A stretch of 64,000 nucleotides of DNA from Thermochromatium tepidum ATCC 43061 (GTDB taxonomy: Bacteria; Pseudomonadota; Gammaproteobacteria; Chromatiales; Chromatiaceae), in the NCBI RefSeq assembly GCF_009664085.1, contig NZ_CP039268.1:67001-131000 (forward strand). The letters run 5' to 3'. Of this stretch, positions 56,472 through 64,000 are shown piece by piece. A model generated the notes under the pieces. The model worked only from the letters and a program-made list of their open reading frames with translations, was not told the DNA's origin and ran no database searches. Made by a program: the position numbers and the translations under genes. The stretch's first letter is position 1; every line of letters starts with the position of its first letter.

Positions 56472-56739
56472 GTATCTGCGCGTCTCGGTCGCCTATGTCG
56501 GCGCAGACGGTCAGGCGCTGCGCGCACTGGAGGTGCGCGCCGGTACCAGCGTCGGTGAGGCCATCGAGCAGAGCGGTCTCCTGAGGCGGTTTCCTGAGAT
56601 CGATCTCGACGTCAACAAGGTCGGTATCTTCGGACGGCTGGTCAAATTGGATCAGCCGGTCGAGGAGGGCGATCGGATCGAGATCTATCGCCCCCTGATC
56701 GCTGATCCCAAGACGGCGCGCAAGCGGCGCGTGACCTAA
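56458..56739 (+). CDS. rnfH: RnfH-family ubiquitin-like protein
   Basis: A 93-residue beta-grasp protein, RnfH/RatB family, almost always found after ratA. LRVSVAYVGADGQALRALEV, FPEIDLDVNKVGIFGRLVKLD and GDRIEIYRPLIADPK are typical. ATG at 56458 overlaps the ratA frame by 14 bases, with GAGGAGG close upstream. Its function is not established. The end lies nine bases from convergent znuA. Confidence 0.92.
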   Translation: MAVTEYLRVSVAYVGADGQALRALEVRAGTSVGEAIEQSGLLRRFPEIDLDVNKVGIFGRLVKLDQPVEEGDRIEIYRPLIADPKTARKRRVT

Positions 56740-56748
56740 GGTTGGCCT

Positions 56749-57633
56749 TCACTCTTCGGCGCTGGTCAGGACGCGGGTGAGGTGGCGGATGGTGCCGATA
56801 TAGTCGGCGGATAGTGGATCCACGACCTCCACCCGTCCGCCGATCTCCCGGGCGACCTGCTCGGCGGACTTGGTCGACATCTGAGGCTGGGCCAGGATGA
56901 CCCGGATGTTCTCACGTCGCGCCTGATCGATCAGGGCCGCCAGCTGTCGCGGGCCAGGTTCCTTGCCTTCGGCCTCGATGGGGATCTGAGTGAGTCCATA
57001 GGTATCGGCAAAATAGCCCCAGGATGGGTGATAGACCATGAAGCGGCGGTACTTAAGCCGTCCGAGATCGGCGCGAACCTCGGCATCCAGATCCTTCAGC
57101 GCAGCGACGAAATCTGCGAGCCGTGACTCATAGTCGGTGGACCGATCCGGATCGATTTCATCGAGCGTTTTGGCAATCCGTTCTGCCATTCTGATCACGA
57201 GCAGCGGGCTGGTCCAGATGTGTGGATCCTGCTCGCCGTCGGCTTCATGGTGATGATCAGGCTTGGCTCCTTGTCCATCATGTTCATGCGCCTCGAGACG
57301 GCGCCGGGCGATGCCTTCGCTGAGATCCACAACACGAAGCTTCGGGTTCACAGCCAGAATCCGTTTTATCCAGGCCCCCTCCATCGGTAGTCCGACCCCA
57401 AAATAGACCTCTGACTCGGCCAGCCGTGCGATCTGACCGGGGGACGGCTCATAGGTATGTGGGTTGGAGCCGGCGCCGACCAGTGCCTCGACCTGGACCT
57501 GAGGTCCGCCGATCTGTTCGACGAAGGTCTGCTGTGGCGGCACGGTGACAAAGACCTGGATCCGGTCTGCACCCAGCAGGATGGTGGGTAGGCAGGCCAG
57601 AACGATGAACGATAGAAGGTGCATCCGCATCAT
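56749..57633 (-). CDS. znuA: Zinc ABC transporter substrate-binding protein (ZnuA-like)
   Basis: Periplasmic metal-binding protein of 294 residues, cluster A-I family. A signal peptide opens the protein. Probable metal ligands are His in GSNPHTYEPSP, a His-rich acidic loop (about 125-145, HEHDGQGAKPDHHHE), His in FMVYHPSWGYFAD and a late Asp in VEVVDPLSADY. The His-rich loop favours zinc over manganese. The permease and ATPase genes (znuB, znuC) are not adjacent. hemP lies just upstream. Confidence 0.93.
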   Translation of the reverse strand: MMRMHLLSFIVLACLPTILLGADRIQVFVTVPPQQTFVEQIGGPQVQVEALVGAGSNPHTYEPSPGQIARLAESEVYFGVGLPMEGAWIKRILAVNPKLRVVDLSEGIARRRLEAHEHDGQGAKPDHHHEADGEQDPHIWTSPLLVIRMAERIAKTLDEIDPDRSTDYESRLADFVAALKDLDAEVRADLGRLKYRRFMVYHPSWGYFADTYGLTQIPIEAEGKEPGPRQLAALIDQARRENIRVILAQPQMSTKSAEQVAREIGGRVEVVDPLSADYIGTIRHLTRVLTSAEE

Positions 57634-57683
57634 TTACTCAGAGAGCAGTTCAAGTTGGGATTCGCGGCGGACACGAGCGCCTA

Positions 57684-57872
57684 CTATTTGGTCAGGATGA
57701 GCTTGTTGTTGCGCGTCATCCGCAGGACGTAACGACAATCACCGTGCTCGATCATCACGAACGGATCATTGCCGAGCAATGATCGGACGTCGATCGTGCG
57801 CGGCATTGGAGACAGGGCGCTCTTGTCGAGGTGTTCAGGACGGCGATTGGCGGTGGATGTGGTCCTAGGCAT
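57684..57872 (-). CDS. hemP: Hemin uptake protein HemP
   Basis: A 62-residue protein of the HemP family, identified by the C-terminal half: TIDVRSLLG, VMIEHGDCRYVLRMT and RNNKLILTK. The ATG at 57870-57872 follows GAGAG; an in-frame TTG lies two codons upstream. HemP is small, iron-regulated and near haem or siderophore uptake genes in other bacteria. A Fur-box candidate lies about 60-80 bases upstream and fur is 800 bp away. It precedes znuA by 50 bp. Confidence 0.92.
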   Translation of the reverse strand: MPRTTSTANRRPEHLDKSALSPMPRTIDVRSLLGNDPFVMIEHGDCRYVLRMTRNNKLILTK

Positions 57873-57931
57873 CGTCAAACTCTCAACTAAGGTTGGCGGT
57901 GATCGAACTCAGGGACGGCCAGATGGCTATC

Positions 57932-57952
57932 AAATAACAATCATTCTCGTTA
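57932..57952 (-). promoter_or_regulatory. Candidate Fur box upstream of hemP
   Basis: On the minus strand the sequence reads AACGAGAATGATTGTTATT, close to commonly seen Fur sites, with about 10 of 14 matches to the 7-1-7 consensus. It lies 60-80 bases upstream of hemP. Iron control of hemP is well known in other proteobacteria. Confidence 0.55.
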
Positions 57953-58012
57953 AAGATTAAGAGCTGAGTTCGAGCCTGTCAACTGGCAGCCAGCCATGAC
58001 AACGCGCAGATT

Positions 58013-58507
58013 TCAGTCCTTGGGTTCCAGCCCAAGGGTTCTCAGACCCTTGCGGACGATACCTTCGCGTGCCTCATAGTCGGGCACCTCGATCAGGATC
58101 TGCTCGGGTTTGCGCGCGGCGGCGCGGGTCGGGTCGGGCCGCAGATCGCCCTCGATACGCACCAGTTGATCGCCCTCGAAATAGAGGGTCAGATGGCGCT
58201 GTTCCATCGGCTGATGGCCATGCTTGAGGGTATAGGTGTAGTCCCAGCGATTGTTATGGAAGAAACTGACCAGCGGCGGCGTGCCCAGCACCAAGCTAAC
58301 CTGACGCTTGGTCATGCCGAGCTCGAGTGCATCGACCATCTCCTCGGTCAGGATGTTGCCCTGCTGGACCGTCATCTTGTAAACGAAGGGCAGATTCTCC
58401 AGCAACGAGGTCCGCGTCTCGTCCGGCTTGGTGTCACGTGCGCATCCCGTGACGGCGATCGAGACCATCATGGAACCCAGTATTGGAAAACTGAAAATCT
58501 TTCGCAT
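58013..58507 (-). CDS. bamE: Outer membrane assembly factor BamE (SmpA/OmlA)
   Basis: Outer-membrane lipoprotein of the BAM complex. The lipobox is AVTGC, lipidated at about Cys22. The BamE fold shows in QQGNILTEEMVDALELGMTK, QVSLVLGTPPL, NRWDYTY and LTLYFEGDQLVRIEGDL. At 164 residues it is longer than E. coli BamE because of a C-terminal extension (after about 125). It is divergent from fur, the classic omlA-fur pairing. Confidence 0.95.
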   Translation of the reverse strand: MRKIFSFPILGSMMVSIAVTGCARDTKPDETRTSLLENLPFVYKMTVQQGNILTEEMVDALELGMTKRQVSLVLGTPPLVSFFHNNRWDYTYTLKHGHQPMEQRHLTLYFEGDQLVRIEGDLRPDPTRAAARKPEQILIEVPDYEAREGIVRKGLRTLGLEPKD

Positions 58508-58645
58508 CTTGTCCTGATCACGACTTTGCGCTAAATCAGCGCATCATACCGTAGCGCCCTTTCTGGATCACAGGGGGCGCTGATCCAAGTGGCCGAGCGT
58601 GATCGTCTAGGTCGGTCGTATTGGTCCGCGAGCTGGAGAATCGAA

Positions 58646-59062
58646 TTGAAAAACGAGCAGATCAAACAGGCCGGACTCAAGGTGACGGCGCCGCGCGTCA
58701 AGATCCTGGGCATTCTCGAGCGCAGCGACAAGCGCCATCTGAGCGCTGAGGATGTCTACAAGGAGCTCCTGAGTCAGGATGAGGATATTGGTCTAGCCAC
58801 CGTCTATCGCGTGCTGACCCAGTTCGAGGACGCCGGTCTCGTCTGTCGCCGTCACTTCGAGGGTGGTCAGTCGGTCTTCGAGCTCAACAGCGGCGAGCAC
58901 CACGATCATCTGGTCTGCATCAAGTGCGGCGCGATCGTCGAGTTCCTCGACCCCACGATCGAGTCACGCCAAAAACGGATCGCCGCCGAGCATCACTTCA
59001 AGATCAAAGACCACTCACTCGTGGTCTACGGTATCTGTCCGGAGTGTCAAGGCAAGCGCTGA
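58646..59062 (+). CDS. fur: Ferric uptake regulator Fur
   Basis: Iron-responsive repressor. The winged-helix part contains GLKVTAPRVKILGIL and EDIGLATVYRVLTQFEDAGLV. The metal sites lie in HHDHLVCIKCGAIVEF and the terminal CPECQ. Homology begins at a TTG at 58646 (MKNEQIKQAGLKVT as initiator), with GGAGA seven bases upstream; the open frame to 58589 adds residues unlike any Fur. The 138-residue product is normal. It is divergent from bamE. Confidence 0.96.
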   Translation: MKNEQIKQAGLKVTAPRVKILGILERSDKRHLSAEDVYKELLSQDEDIGLATVYRVLTQFEDAGLVCRRHFEGGQSVFELNSGEHHDHLVCIKCGAIVEFLDPTIESRQKRIAAEHHFKIKDHSLVVYGICPECQGKR

Positions 59063-59064
59063 GT

Positions 59065-59379
59065 CTAACGGCTGACGTCCAGGTATTCGCGCTCGATGGC
59101 GGTCTCCAACGCCTGGGAGCCTTTGACCAGTTCTTCGTAGACGAGGCGCAGGCCGGTGAGCCGTTTGATGTCGGACTCACTCGGCTGGCCGTCTGGGGCC
59201 TGGTGGGCGATGTCGTAGAGTGTCCTCAGGTAGTTGGCGCGCGCCTTGGCCACCATCTCGATCACCGGGGTCAGATCAGCGAGTTTGAGTTCCTTGAACA
59301 AGGGGTTGATGGTCTGGCGGTTGATCTCGCGGATCTCGGCATCGATCGCGATGAGCAGGCGTCTGTTCTCAGTGGTCAT
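59065..59379 (-). CDS. Conserved hypothetical helical protein
   Basis: A 104-residue all-helical soluble protein without cysteines or motifs I recognise. It converges on fur with a two-base gap. Codon usage is good and the frame is clean, so it is likely a real gene. No function can be proposed. Confidence 0.7.
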   Translation of the reverse strand: MTTENRRLLIAIDAEIREINRQTINPLFKELKLADLTPVIEMVAKARANYLRTLYDIAHQAPDGQPSESDIKRLTGLRLVYEELVKGSQALETAIEREYLDVSR

Positions 59380-59766
59380 CTTGAGGGGTCCTCGCTGATT
59401 TGGAAATACGTTCCGTTCGACTCTGAAACACCCCTGTCAGGGCTGTGCCGTCTTTATCGGCATGCAGCGCGGTAAGCATAGGCCGAGAACCCTCTGTGAA
59501 ACGTTGCCTAGTTCACGAAATCTGGATGGATGGTCTTGTCTTGATCACCGCGGCGCGTTTTAGATAGCGGGTTTTTCCGCAACAGCAGCGTCGGATCCAC
59601 GTTGCTCGAATCAGTGGCGTGTCGGAGATTCGTCACCCTCTGATTGTTGCGTCTCGGTTTCACACCGTACCTGTTATGTCAAGCCGGCTTGATATCGATT
59701 GGACGGCCTTTGGAATGCTGACCCCTGCGCGCGGCACGTAGCCGTGCCACGCCTAGCCATATCGAT
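59380..59766. other. Intergenic region between a hypothetical gene and mfd
   Basis: About 390 bp without a supported gene. The only notable sequence is a palindrome, CAAGCCGGCTTG, near 59681-59692. It lies upstream of the small hypothetical gene and downstream of mfd, so it should hold a promoter for the former. I see no clear terminator. Confidence 0.4.
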
Positions 59767-62700
59767 TCAGTCCAGCAGAGGTTTTAGGATGCGCCGAACC
59801 TCGTGGATCCGGACTCCGGGTTCGGCCATGTCGCAAAAGAATTTCAGCTTGTTGCCGCCTTCCAGCTTGTATTCTTTGGGCCGGCTTTGGATCAGGGCGA
59901 TGAGTCGGGCCGGGTCGATCTTGGGCGATTCGGTGAAGAGTAGGCGCCCGCCTGCCGGGCCGGCCTCGATCTTGCGGATGCCCCAGGGTTGGATCAGGAG
60001 CTTGAGTGCGGTGATCTCGAGCAGATTCCTCGCCGGCTCGGGCAGGTCTCCGAAGCGGTCGATCATCTCGACCTGCAATTCGTGCAATTCCTCGCGATCG
60101 CGTGCGCTGGCGATGCGTTTGTAAAACACCAACCGTGCCTGGACATCGGGTAGATAGTCACTCGGCAGGAGCGCCGGGATTCCGAGATCGATCTCGGGAC
60201 CGTGATCGAGCGGTCGATCGAGCTCAGGGACGCGCCCTGACTTCAGCGCCGCGACCGCGCGCTCTAAAAACTCCATATAGAGCGTGAAACCGACCTCGGT
60301 AATCTGGCCTGATTGTTCCTCGCCCAGCAACTCGCCCGCACCGCGGATCTCCAGGTCATGGGTGGCGAGCGTGAATCCGGCACCCAGATCCTCCATCGCT
60401 TCGATCGCCTCCAGCCGTTTCTTGGCATCCGCCGTCATGGCCTGGGTCGGGGGGGTGAGGAGATAGGCATAGGCGCGATGGTGTGAGCGCCCGACCCGAC
60501 CGCGCAATTGATGGAGCTGGGCCAGACCCAGTTTGTCGGCGCGGTTGATGAGGATGGTGTTGGCCGAGGGGATGTCGATCCCGCTCTCGATGATGGTGGT
60601 ACAGACCAGCAGGTTGAAACGTTGGTGGTAGAAGTCGCGCATGATGCGTTCGAGCGCGCGCTCGGGCAGCTGACCATGGGCGACCGCTAGCCGTGCCTCC
60701 GGGATCAGGGTGGCGAGCCTCTGGGCCAGGTTCTCGATGGTCTCGACTTCGTTGTGCAGGAAATAGACCTGGCCGCCGCGCTTGAGCTCGCGCAACACCG
60801 CCTCTCGGATCAGTGCGTCGTCCCAGGGGGTAACGCAGGTCTTGATCGGATGGCGCTCCACTGGTGGGGTGGCGATGATCGAAAGATCGCGCAGACCGGA
60901 CAGGGCCAGGTTGAGGGTGCGCGGGATGGGGGTGGCAGTCAACGTCAAGACATCGACCTCAGTGCGCAGCGCCTTCAGCCGTTCTTTGTGACGCACCCCG
61001 AAGCGATGTTCCTCGTCGATGATGACCAGACCGAGTCGCTTGAATCGGATCTGTGGCTGAAGCAGCTTGTGGGTCCCGATCACGATGTCGATGCTGCCAT
61101 CGGCGAGCCCATTGAGCACCGCCTTCTGTTCCCTGGCGGTGCGGAAGCGCGACAGACTCTCGATACGTACCGCCCAATCGGCGAAACGGTCGGAGAAGTT
61201 CTCGAAATGCTGGTGCGCAAGCAGGGTGGTCGGCACCAGGACCACGACCTGCCGCCCGCCCTGGACCGCGATGAAGGCGGCGCGCATGGCGACCTCGGTC
61301 TTGCCAAACCCCACGTCACCGCAGACCACGCGATCCATCGGCCTGGGACTGGCCATGTCGGCCAGCACCGACTCGATGGCGCGTTGCTGATCCGGTGTCT
61401 CCTCGAACGGAAAGGCGGCGGCGAAGGCGGCATAGTCCTCACCGCCCGTCGGGAAGGCGATACCCTGACGTGCGGCACGCCGCGCCTGGATATCGAGCAG
61501 CTCGGCGGCCACGTCGTGCGCCTCCTGCGCGGCACGCCGCTTGATCCGCTGCCACTGATCACCCCCGAGTTTGTGCAAGGGGGCGTTTTCTGGCGAGGCC
61601 CCGGTGTAGCGCGAGATCAGGTGCAGTGAGCTGACCGGCACATAGAGCCGGTCGCCATTGGCATATTCGAGCATCAGGAACTCGGTGGTCACTCCACCGA
61701 CTGTGAGCGTCTGGAGACCTAGATAGCGTCCGACGCCGTGCTCCTCATGGACCACGGGTGCACCCTCGCTCAGCTCGGTGAGGTTGCGGATGATGGCGTC
61801 GCTGTCGCGCTCGCGGGCACGTCGGCGCCGTTCTTGACGCACCCGCTCGCCATAGAGCTGGCTTTCGGTGATGACGGCGAGCCCGGCGTCTTCGAGCAGC
61901 AGACCCTGCTCGATGGGGGCGACCGTCAGGGCGAGATCAGCCTCGCCGGCAAGGAATTTGTGCCAACCCGCGACCGGACGGGTCTGGATGCCGAAGCCCT
62001 TGAGCTGCTCGGCCAGCAGTTCGCGCCGTCCGTTGCTTTCGGCGACGAAGAGCAGGCGCCGCTGCGCGCTGGCGAGAAAGGCGCGCAGGGCCTGGTCTGG
62101 GTGCGCGCTGCGCGCCTGGATGGTCAGTGGCGGCAGGGGCTGGGTCGAGAAGTGATAGACCTCGGCATAGCCCTTGCGCCTCTGGTCGATGGGGTCTGAC
62201 TGATGGATGACGCCCGAGAGCCGATTGAGCCGCCCGGCCAGTTCCTCGGGAGTCAGATAGAGCTGGGCGGGTGGCAAGGGTGGGCGTTCGCTGTCATGGC
62301 GACGCTGCGCATAACGCTGCTCGATCTCCGCGAAAAAGGCACGCGCCGTATCACGACACTCGACCGCCTCGATGACCAGGGTGTCTGCGGGCAGATAGTC
62401 GAAGAGCGTGGCCGTCTGCTCGAAGAAGAGCGGCAGATAGTATTCGAGCCCGCCTGGCGCCTGACCTCGGGAGACCTCGCGATAGATGAGGCTGCGTTGC
62501 GGATCGCCGGCGATGGCGGCGCGATAGCGGCGGCGGAAACCCGAGATGGCGTCCTCGTCGAACGGAAACTCGCGCGCCGGCAGCAGCCGGATCTGGTCGA
62601 GTGTATCCTTGGAGCGCTGGGTCTCGGGATCGAACACCCGGATCCCCTCGATCTCGTCGTCGAACAGATCGATCCGCAACGGCACCCGACTCCCCATGGG

Positions 62701-63261
62701 GAAGACATCCAAGAGCGAGCCCCGCACCGCATATTCGCCGTGTCCGAGAACCTGCGAGACACAGGTATAGCCTGCCTGCTCCAGGCGGCGGCGCATGGTG
62801 TCGCGATCAAACCGCTGGCCGACGGCCAGTACCAGCGAATGGCCATCGACATAGTCACGCGGCGGCAGACGCTGCATCAGGGTGGCGACCGGGACGATCA
62901 ACAGACCCGACTCCAGGGTCGGCAGACGATACAGGGTAAGCAGTCGCTCCGAGACCAGCTCGGGCAAGGGCGAGAAGATGTCGTAGGCGAGGGTCTCCCA
63001 ATCGGGAAAGTCGAGGAGCGGAGGCTCGCCTCCGTCCAGGAAGAAGCCCAGTTCAGCGCGTCGGGTCGCAGCGGCCTGGATGCTATCGACCACCACCAGG
63101 ACCAATCCGGAGTGGCGTGCGGCGACCCTGGCGATCGCCAGCGAGGTGCCGGCACCATAGAGCCGGCCCCAGAGCTGACGTTCACCCGGGCGACGCGGCA
63201 GCGGTGGGTCGAGCGGAGAGTGCAAGGGGCGGGTTGAGGACGACGACATCGTGTGGCACAT
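59767..63261 (-). CDS. mfd: Transcription-repair coupling factor Mfd
   Basis: ATP-dependent translocase that removes stalled RNA polymerase and recruits UvrA. The 1164 residues show the UvrB-homology N-terminus, the RNA-polymerase interaction domain (EEHGVGRYLGLQTL), and helicase motifs: Walker A GDVGFGKTEVAMRAAF, DEEHRFGVRHKE, and TTIIESGIDIPSANTILI with LHQLRGRVGRS. A C-terminal TRCF domain follows. The length fits (E. coli 1148). Start at 63261 follows GAGG; Met5 is an alternative. Confidence 0.98.
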   Translation of the reverse strand: MCHTMSSSSTRPLHSPLDPPLPRRPGERQLWGRLYGAGTSLAIARVAARHSGLVLVVVDSIQAAATRRAELGFFLDGGEPPLLDFPDWETLAYDIFSPLPELVSERLLTLYRLPTLESGLLIVPVATLMQRLPPRDYVDGHSLVLAVGQRFDRDTMRRRLEQAGYTCVSQVLGHGEYAVRGSLLDVFPMGSRVPLRIDLFDDEIEGIRVFDPETQRSKDTLDQIRLLPAREFPFDEDAISGFRRRYRAAIAGDPQRSLIYREVSRGQAPGGLEYYLPLFFEQTATLFDYLPADTLVIEAVECRDTARAFFAEIEQRYAQRRHDSERPPLPPAQLYLTPEELAGRLNRLSGVIHQSDPIDQRRKGYAEVYHFSTQPLPPLTIQARSAHPDQALRAFLASAQRRLLFVAESNGRRELLAEQLKGFGIQTRPVAGWHKFLAGEADLALTVAPIEQGLLLEDAGLAVITESQLYGERVRQERRRRARERDSDAIIRNLTELSEGAPVVHEEHGVGRYLGLQTLTVGGVTTEFLMLEYANGDRLYVPVSSLHLISRYTGASPENAPLHKLGGDQWQRIKRRAAQEAHDVAAELLDIQARRAARQGIAFPTGGEDYAAFAAAFPFEETPDQQRAIESVLADMASPRPMDRVVCGDVGFGKTEVAMRAAFIAVQGGRQVVVLVPTTLLAHQHFENFSDRFADWAVRIESLSRFRTAREQKAVLNGLADGSIDIVIGTHKLLQPQIRFKRLGLVIIDEEHRFGVRHKERLKALRTEVDVLTLTATPIPRTLNLALSGLRDLSIIATPPVERHPIKTCVTPWDDALIREAVLRELKRGGQVYFLHNEVETIENLAQRLATLIPEARLAVAHGQLPERALERIMRDFYHQRFNLLVCTTIIESGIDIPSANTILINRADKLGLAQLHQLRGRVGRSHHRAYAYLLTPPTQAMTADAKKRLEAIEAMEDLGAGFTLATHDLEIRGAGELLGEEQSGQITEVGFTLYMEFLERAVAALKSGRVPELDRPLDHGPEIDLGIPALLPSDYLPDVQARLVFYKRIASARDREELHELQVEMIDRFGDLPEPARNLLEITALKLLIQPWGIRKIEAGPAGGRLLFTESPKIDPARLIALIQSRPKEYKLEGGNKLKFFCDMAEPGVRIHEVRRILKPLLD

Positions 63262-63358
63262 GACCTCAAGTGATTCGCTAAAAACGGACGCAGCGTGCTG
63301 GATTTTCGCACAGAGGCCGGCAGTCGTCCGATTCGGGCGGCCTAATTATTCGGGTTTT

Positions 63359-63436
63359 TAAGGAGCGCCGTAAGGCGCGATCGCGGTGCCCACCCCCGCA
63401 TCAATCGCCAAGATCGCGGCTCAAGCCGCTCTACGG
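63359..63436. repeat. REP-like hairpin pair in inverted orientation (BIME-like)
   Basis: The first element has GCGCC-GTAA-GGCGC after AAGGA and before GATCGC. The second, reversed, has GCGGCT (63416-63421) and AGCCGC (63424-63429) followed by TCTAC. Both fit a GTAG-type REP, in opposite orientation. The single copy at 16213 shares the design. A RAYT transposase at 32067 could be the mobilising enzyme. Confidence 0.55.
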
Positions 63437-63506
63437 CACGAGCAAGAGTGGCAAGGGCGCCTTTGAGCGCGATGCACATCCGGGTCAATAAATTTGACTT
63501 GAGTGG

Positions 63507-63535
63507 TTGACAAGTGCCTCGCTAAATAAGAAAAT
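63507..63535 (+). promoter_or_regulatory. Candidate sigma-70 promoter of an intergenic small RNA
   Basis: A perfect TTGACA (63507-63512) and GAAAAT (63530-63535), spacer 17. The -10 matches four of six consensus bases. Transcription would start near 63542 and run into the strong terminator ending at 63632. No ORF with a ribosome site fits between them. Confidence 0.45.
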
Positions 63536-63541
63536 TTTCAT

Positions 63542-63632
63542 GTACTGAAGCGATTGCTCCAGTGCACTCCTCCATCCTCCTTTGGTGGTAATTTTTCTAG
63601 CGCGACACAACCCGTCGCGCTTTTTTTTTTTT
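63542..63632 (+). ncRNA. Candidate small RNA, about 90 nt
   Basis: The predicted transcript begins with a hairpin (ACTG-A-AGC with GCT-C-CAGT, 63544-63563). It continues with a single-stranded CU-rich stretch containing ACTCCTCC and ATCCTCC, which resemble anti-Shine-Dalgarno motifs, and ends in a terminator with a 12-T tract, the type favoured by Hfq-dependent RNAs. This architecture (5' hairpin, CU-rich seed, U-rich terminator) is typical of trans-acting sRNAs. It has no recognised family; the call is inference from sequence alone. Confidence 0.45.
63599..63632 (+). terminator. Strong rho-independent terminator
   Basis: AGCGCGAC (63599-63606) pairs with GTCGCGCT (63614-63621) around ACAACCC, followed by twelve Ts (63621-63632). 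The opposite strand lacks a U-run, so it works only on the plus strand. No annotated plus-strand gene lies upstream within 4 kb. A second hairpin, GTGCGCCC/GGGCGCAC (63634-63653), follows. Confidence 0.85.
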
Positions 63633-63653
63633 GGTGCGCCCGGCAGGGCGCAC

Positions 63654-63900
63654 TCACTGGGAGTTAGACGTCCTCCTCGGGGCCTTTCGCGCACGGAAAG
63701 GCAAACGCGGATCCACGCCTGGAGCGATCGGTTGCGCGGCATCGAGCGCAAGTCGCCGATCGTTAGCGACTCGATAAATACCGTCGGGAGGGACAGGTCT
63801 GCAAATACCTGGTGCGAACGTAAAACCGGTGGTGTCTTCGGGCTGCCGATCGATCGGGGTATGCCCTTGGTGTGAGAGGGTGACGGGGCGACCCCGCCCA
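63654..63900. other. Intergenic region with no supported gene
   Basis: About 250 bp. Open frames exist on both strands, but they run through the terminator poly-T and the hairpins and have poor codon character, so I reject them. No further element is seen. Confidence 0.4.
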
Positions 63901-64000
63901 CTAGGCGCTCGCGCCCATCACCGACTCGATCTCTAGCATCCGCCAGGTCTCGACGGGTGGCAGCTGGGCACGGGCGACGGCGGCGCTATAACCGCACGCC
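63901..64000 (-). CDS. C-terminal end of an unidentified gene, cut by window edge
   Basis: A minus-strand frame enters at the window edge and ends at a TAG (63901-63903). The 32 visible residues include YSAAVARAQLPPVETW and MLEIESVMGASA. Third codon positions are nearly all G or C, as in the real genes here, which supports coding. The protein cannot be identified from this fragment. Confidence 0.5.
   Translation of the reverse strand, partial: ACGYSAAVARAQLPPVETWRMLEIESVMGASA

Noticed and set aside
63485-63901. Two open frames (minus 138 residues, plus 97 residues) over the intergenic region
   Set aside because: They translate the terminator T-run as Phe or Lys tracts, cross two hairpins and have poor codon character.

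Overview
The window is GC-rich gammaproteobacterial chromosome from a purple sulfur bacterium (Chromatiaceae). The best marker is the high-potential iron-sulfur protein gene at 50670-51032. From memory, its 83-residue mature sequence, with Cys ligands at 43, 46, 61 and 75, matches the Thermochromatium tepidum HiPIP and lacks the two-residue insertion of the Allochromatium vinosum protein. T. tepidum or a very close relative is therefore the likely source. No rRNA, CRISPR array, prophage or complete autonomous transposon is visible.

Layout. 1-6972: a FimX-like c-di-GMP protein cut by the window edge, the EF-P module (epmB, efp, epmA), a PAP2 phosphatase, phoU and an AI-2E-type permease. 7172-10092: two unusual GTPases. 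10170-13852: a multiheme cytochrome locus with a divergent pentaheme protein and, across an AT-rich intergenic region, an octaheme hydroxylamine-oxidoreductase-like protein translationally coupled to a NapC/NrfH-type tetraheme quinol dehydrogenase. 13922-18300: a parvulin, yciI, yciB and an AGCS symporter whose 3' end runs into an IS200/IS605-type relic. That relic carries a highly structured RNA resembling HEARO (the IscB omega RNA) but no iscB. 18304-29047: mtnA, an EAL phosphodiesterase, gyrA, serC, two small secreted proteins, malQ, a methyltransferase and a periplasmic alpha carbonic anhydrase. A second relic, with a tnpB 3' end, lies directly upstream of the anhydrase gene. 29433-38445: hrpB, a RAYT transposase, a cupin, rlmD, a split Wzc-like pair (BY-kinase plus Wzz), a Gly/Gln/Pro-rich secreted protein and tRNA-Ser(GGA). 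38510-46617: an LbtU-like porin with a Fur-box candidate, SDR, lapB, pyrF, galU, gluQRS, dksA and a CbbY-like phosphatase. 46778-51982: infA, bpt, aat, trxB, an NlpC/P60 lipoprotein, HiPIP and an unknown membrane protein. 52075-63261: rlmE-ftsH-glmM, ratA-rnfH, znuA, hemP, bamE/fur and mfd. 63262-64000: REP hairpins, a candidate small RNA and the 3' end of an unidentified gene.

Most genes are housekeeping. The parts that most reward a second look are the octaheme/NrfH/pentaheme cluster, which suggests quinol-linked nitrogen-oxyanion or hydroxylamine reduction in a phototroph; the orphan HEARO-like RNA; the tnpB relic at the carbonic anhydrase start; the GTPase pair; and the candidate sRNA near 63.5 kb.
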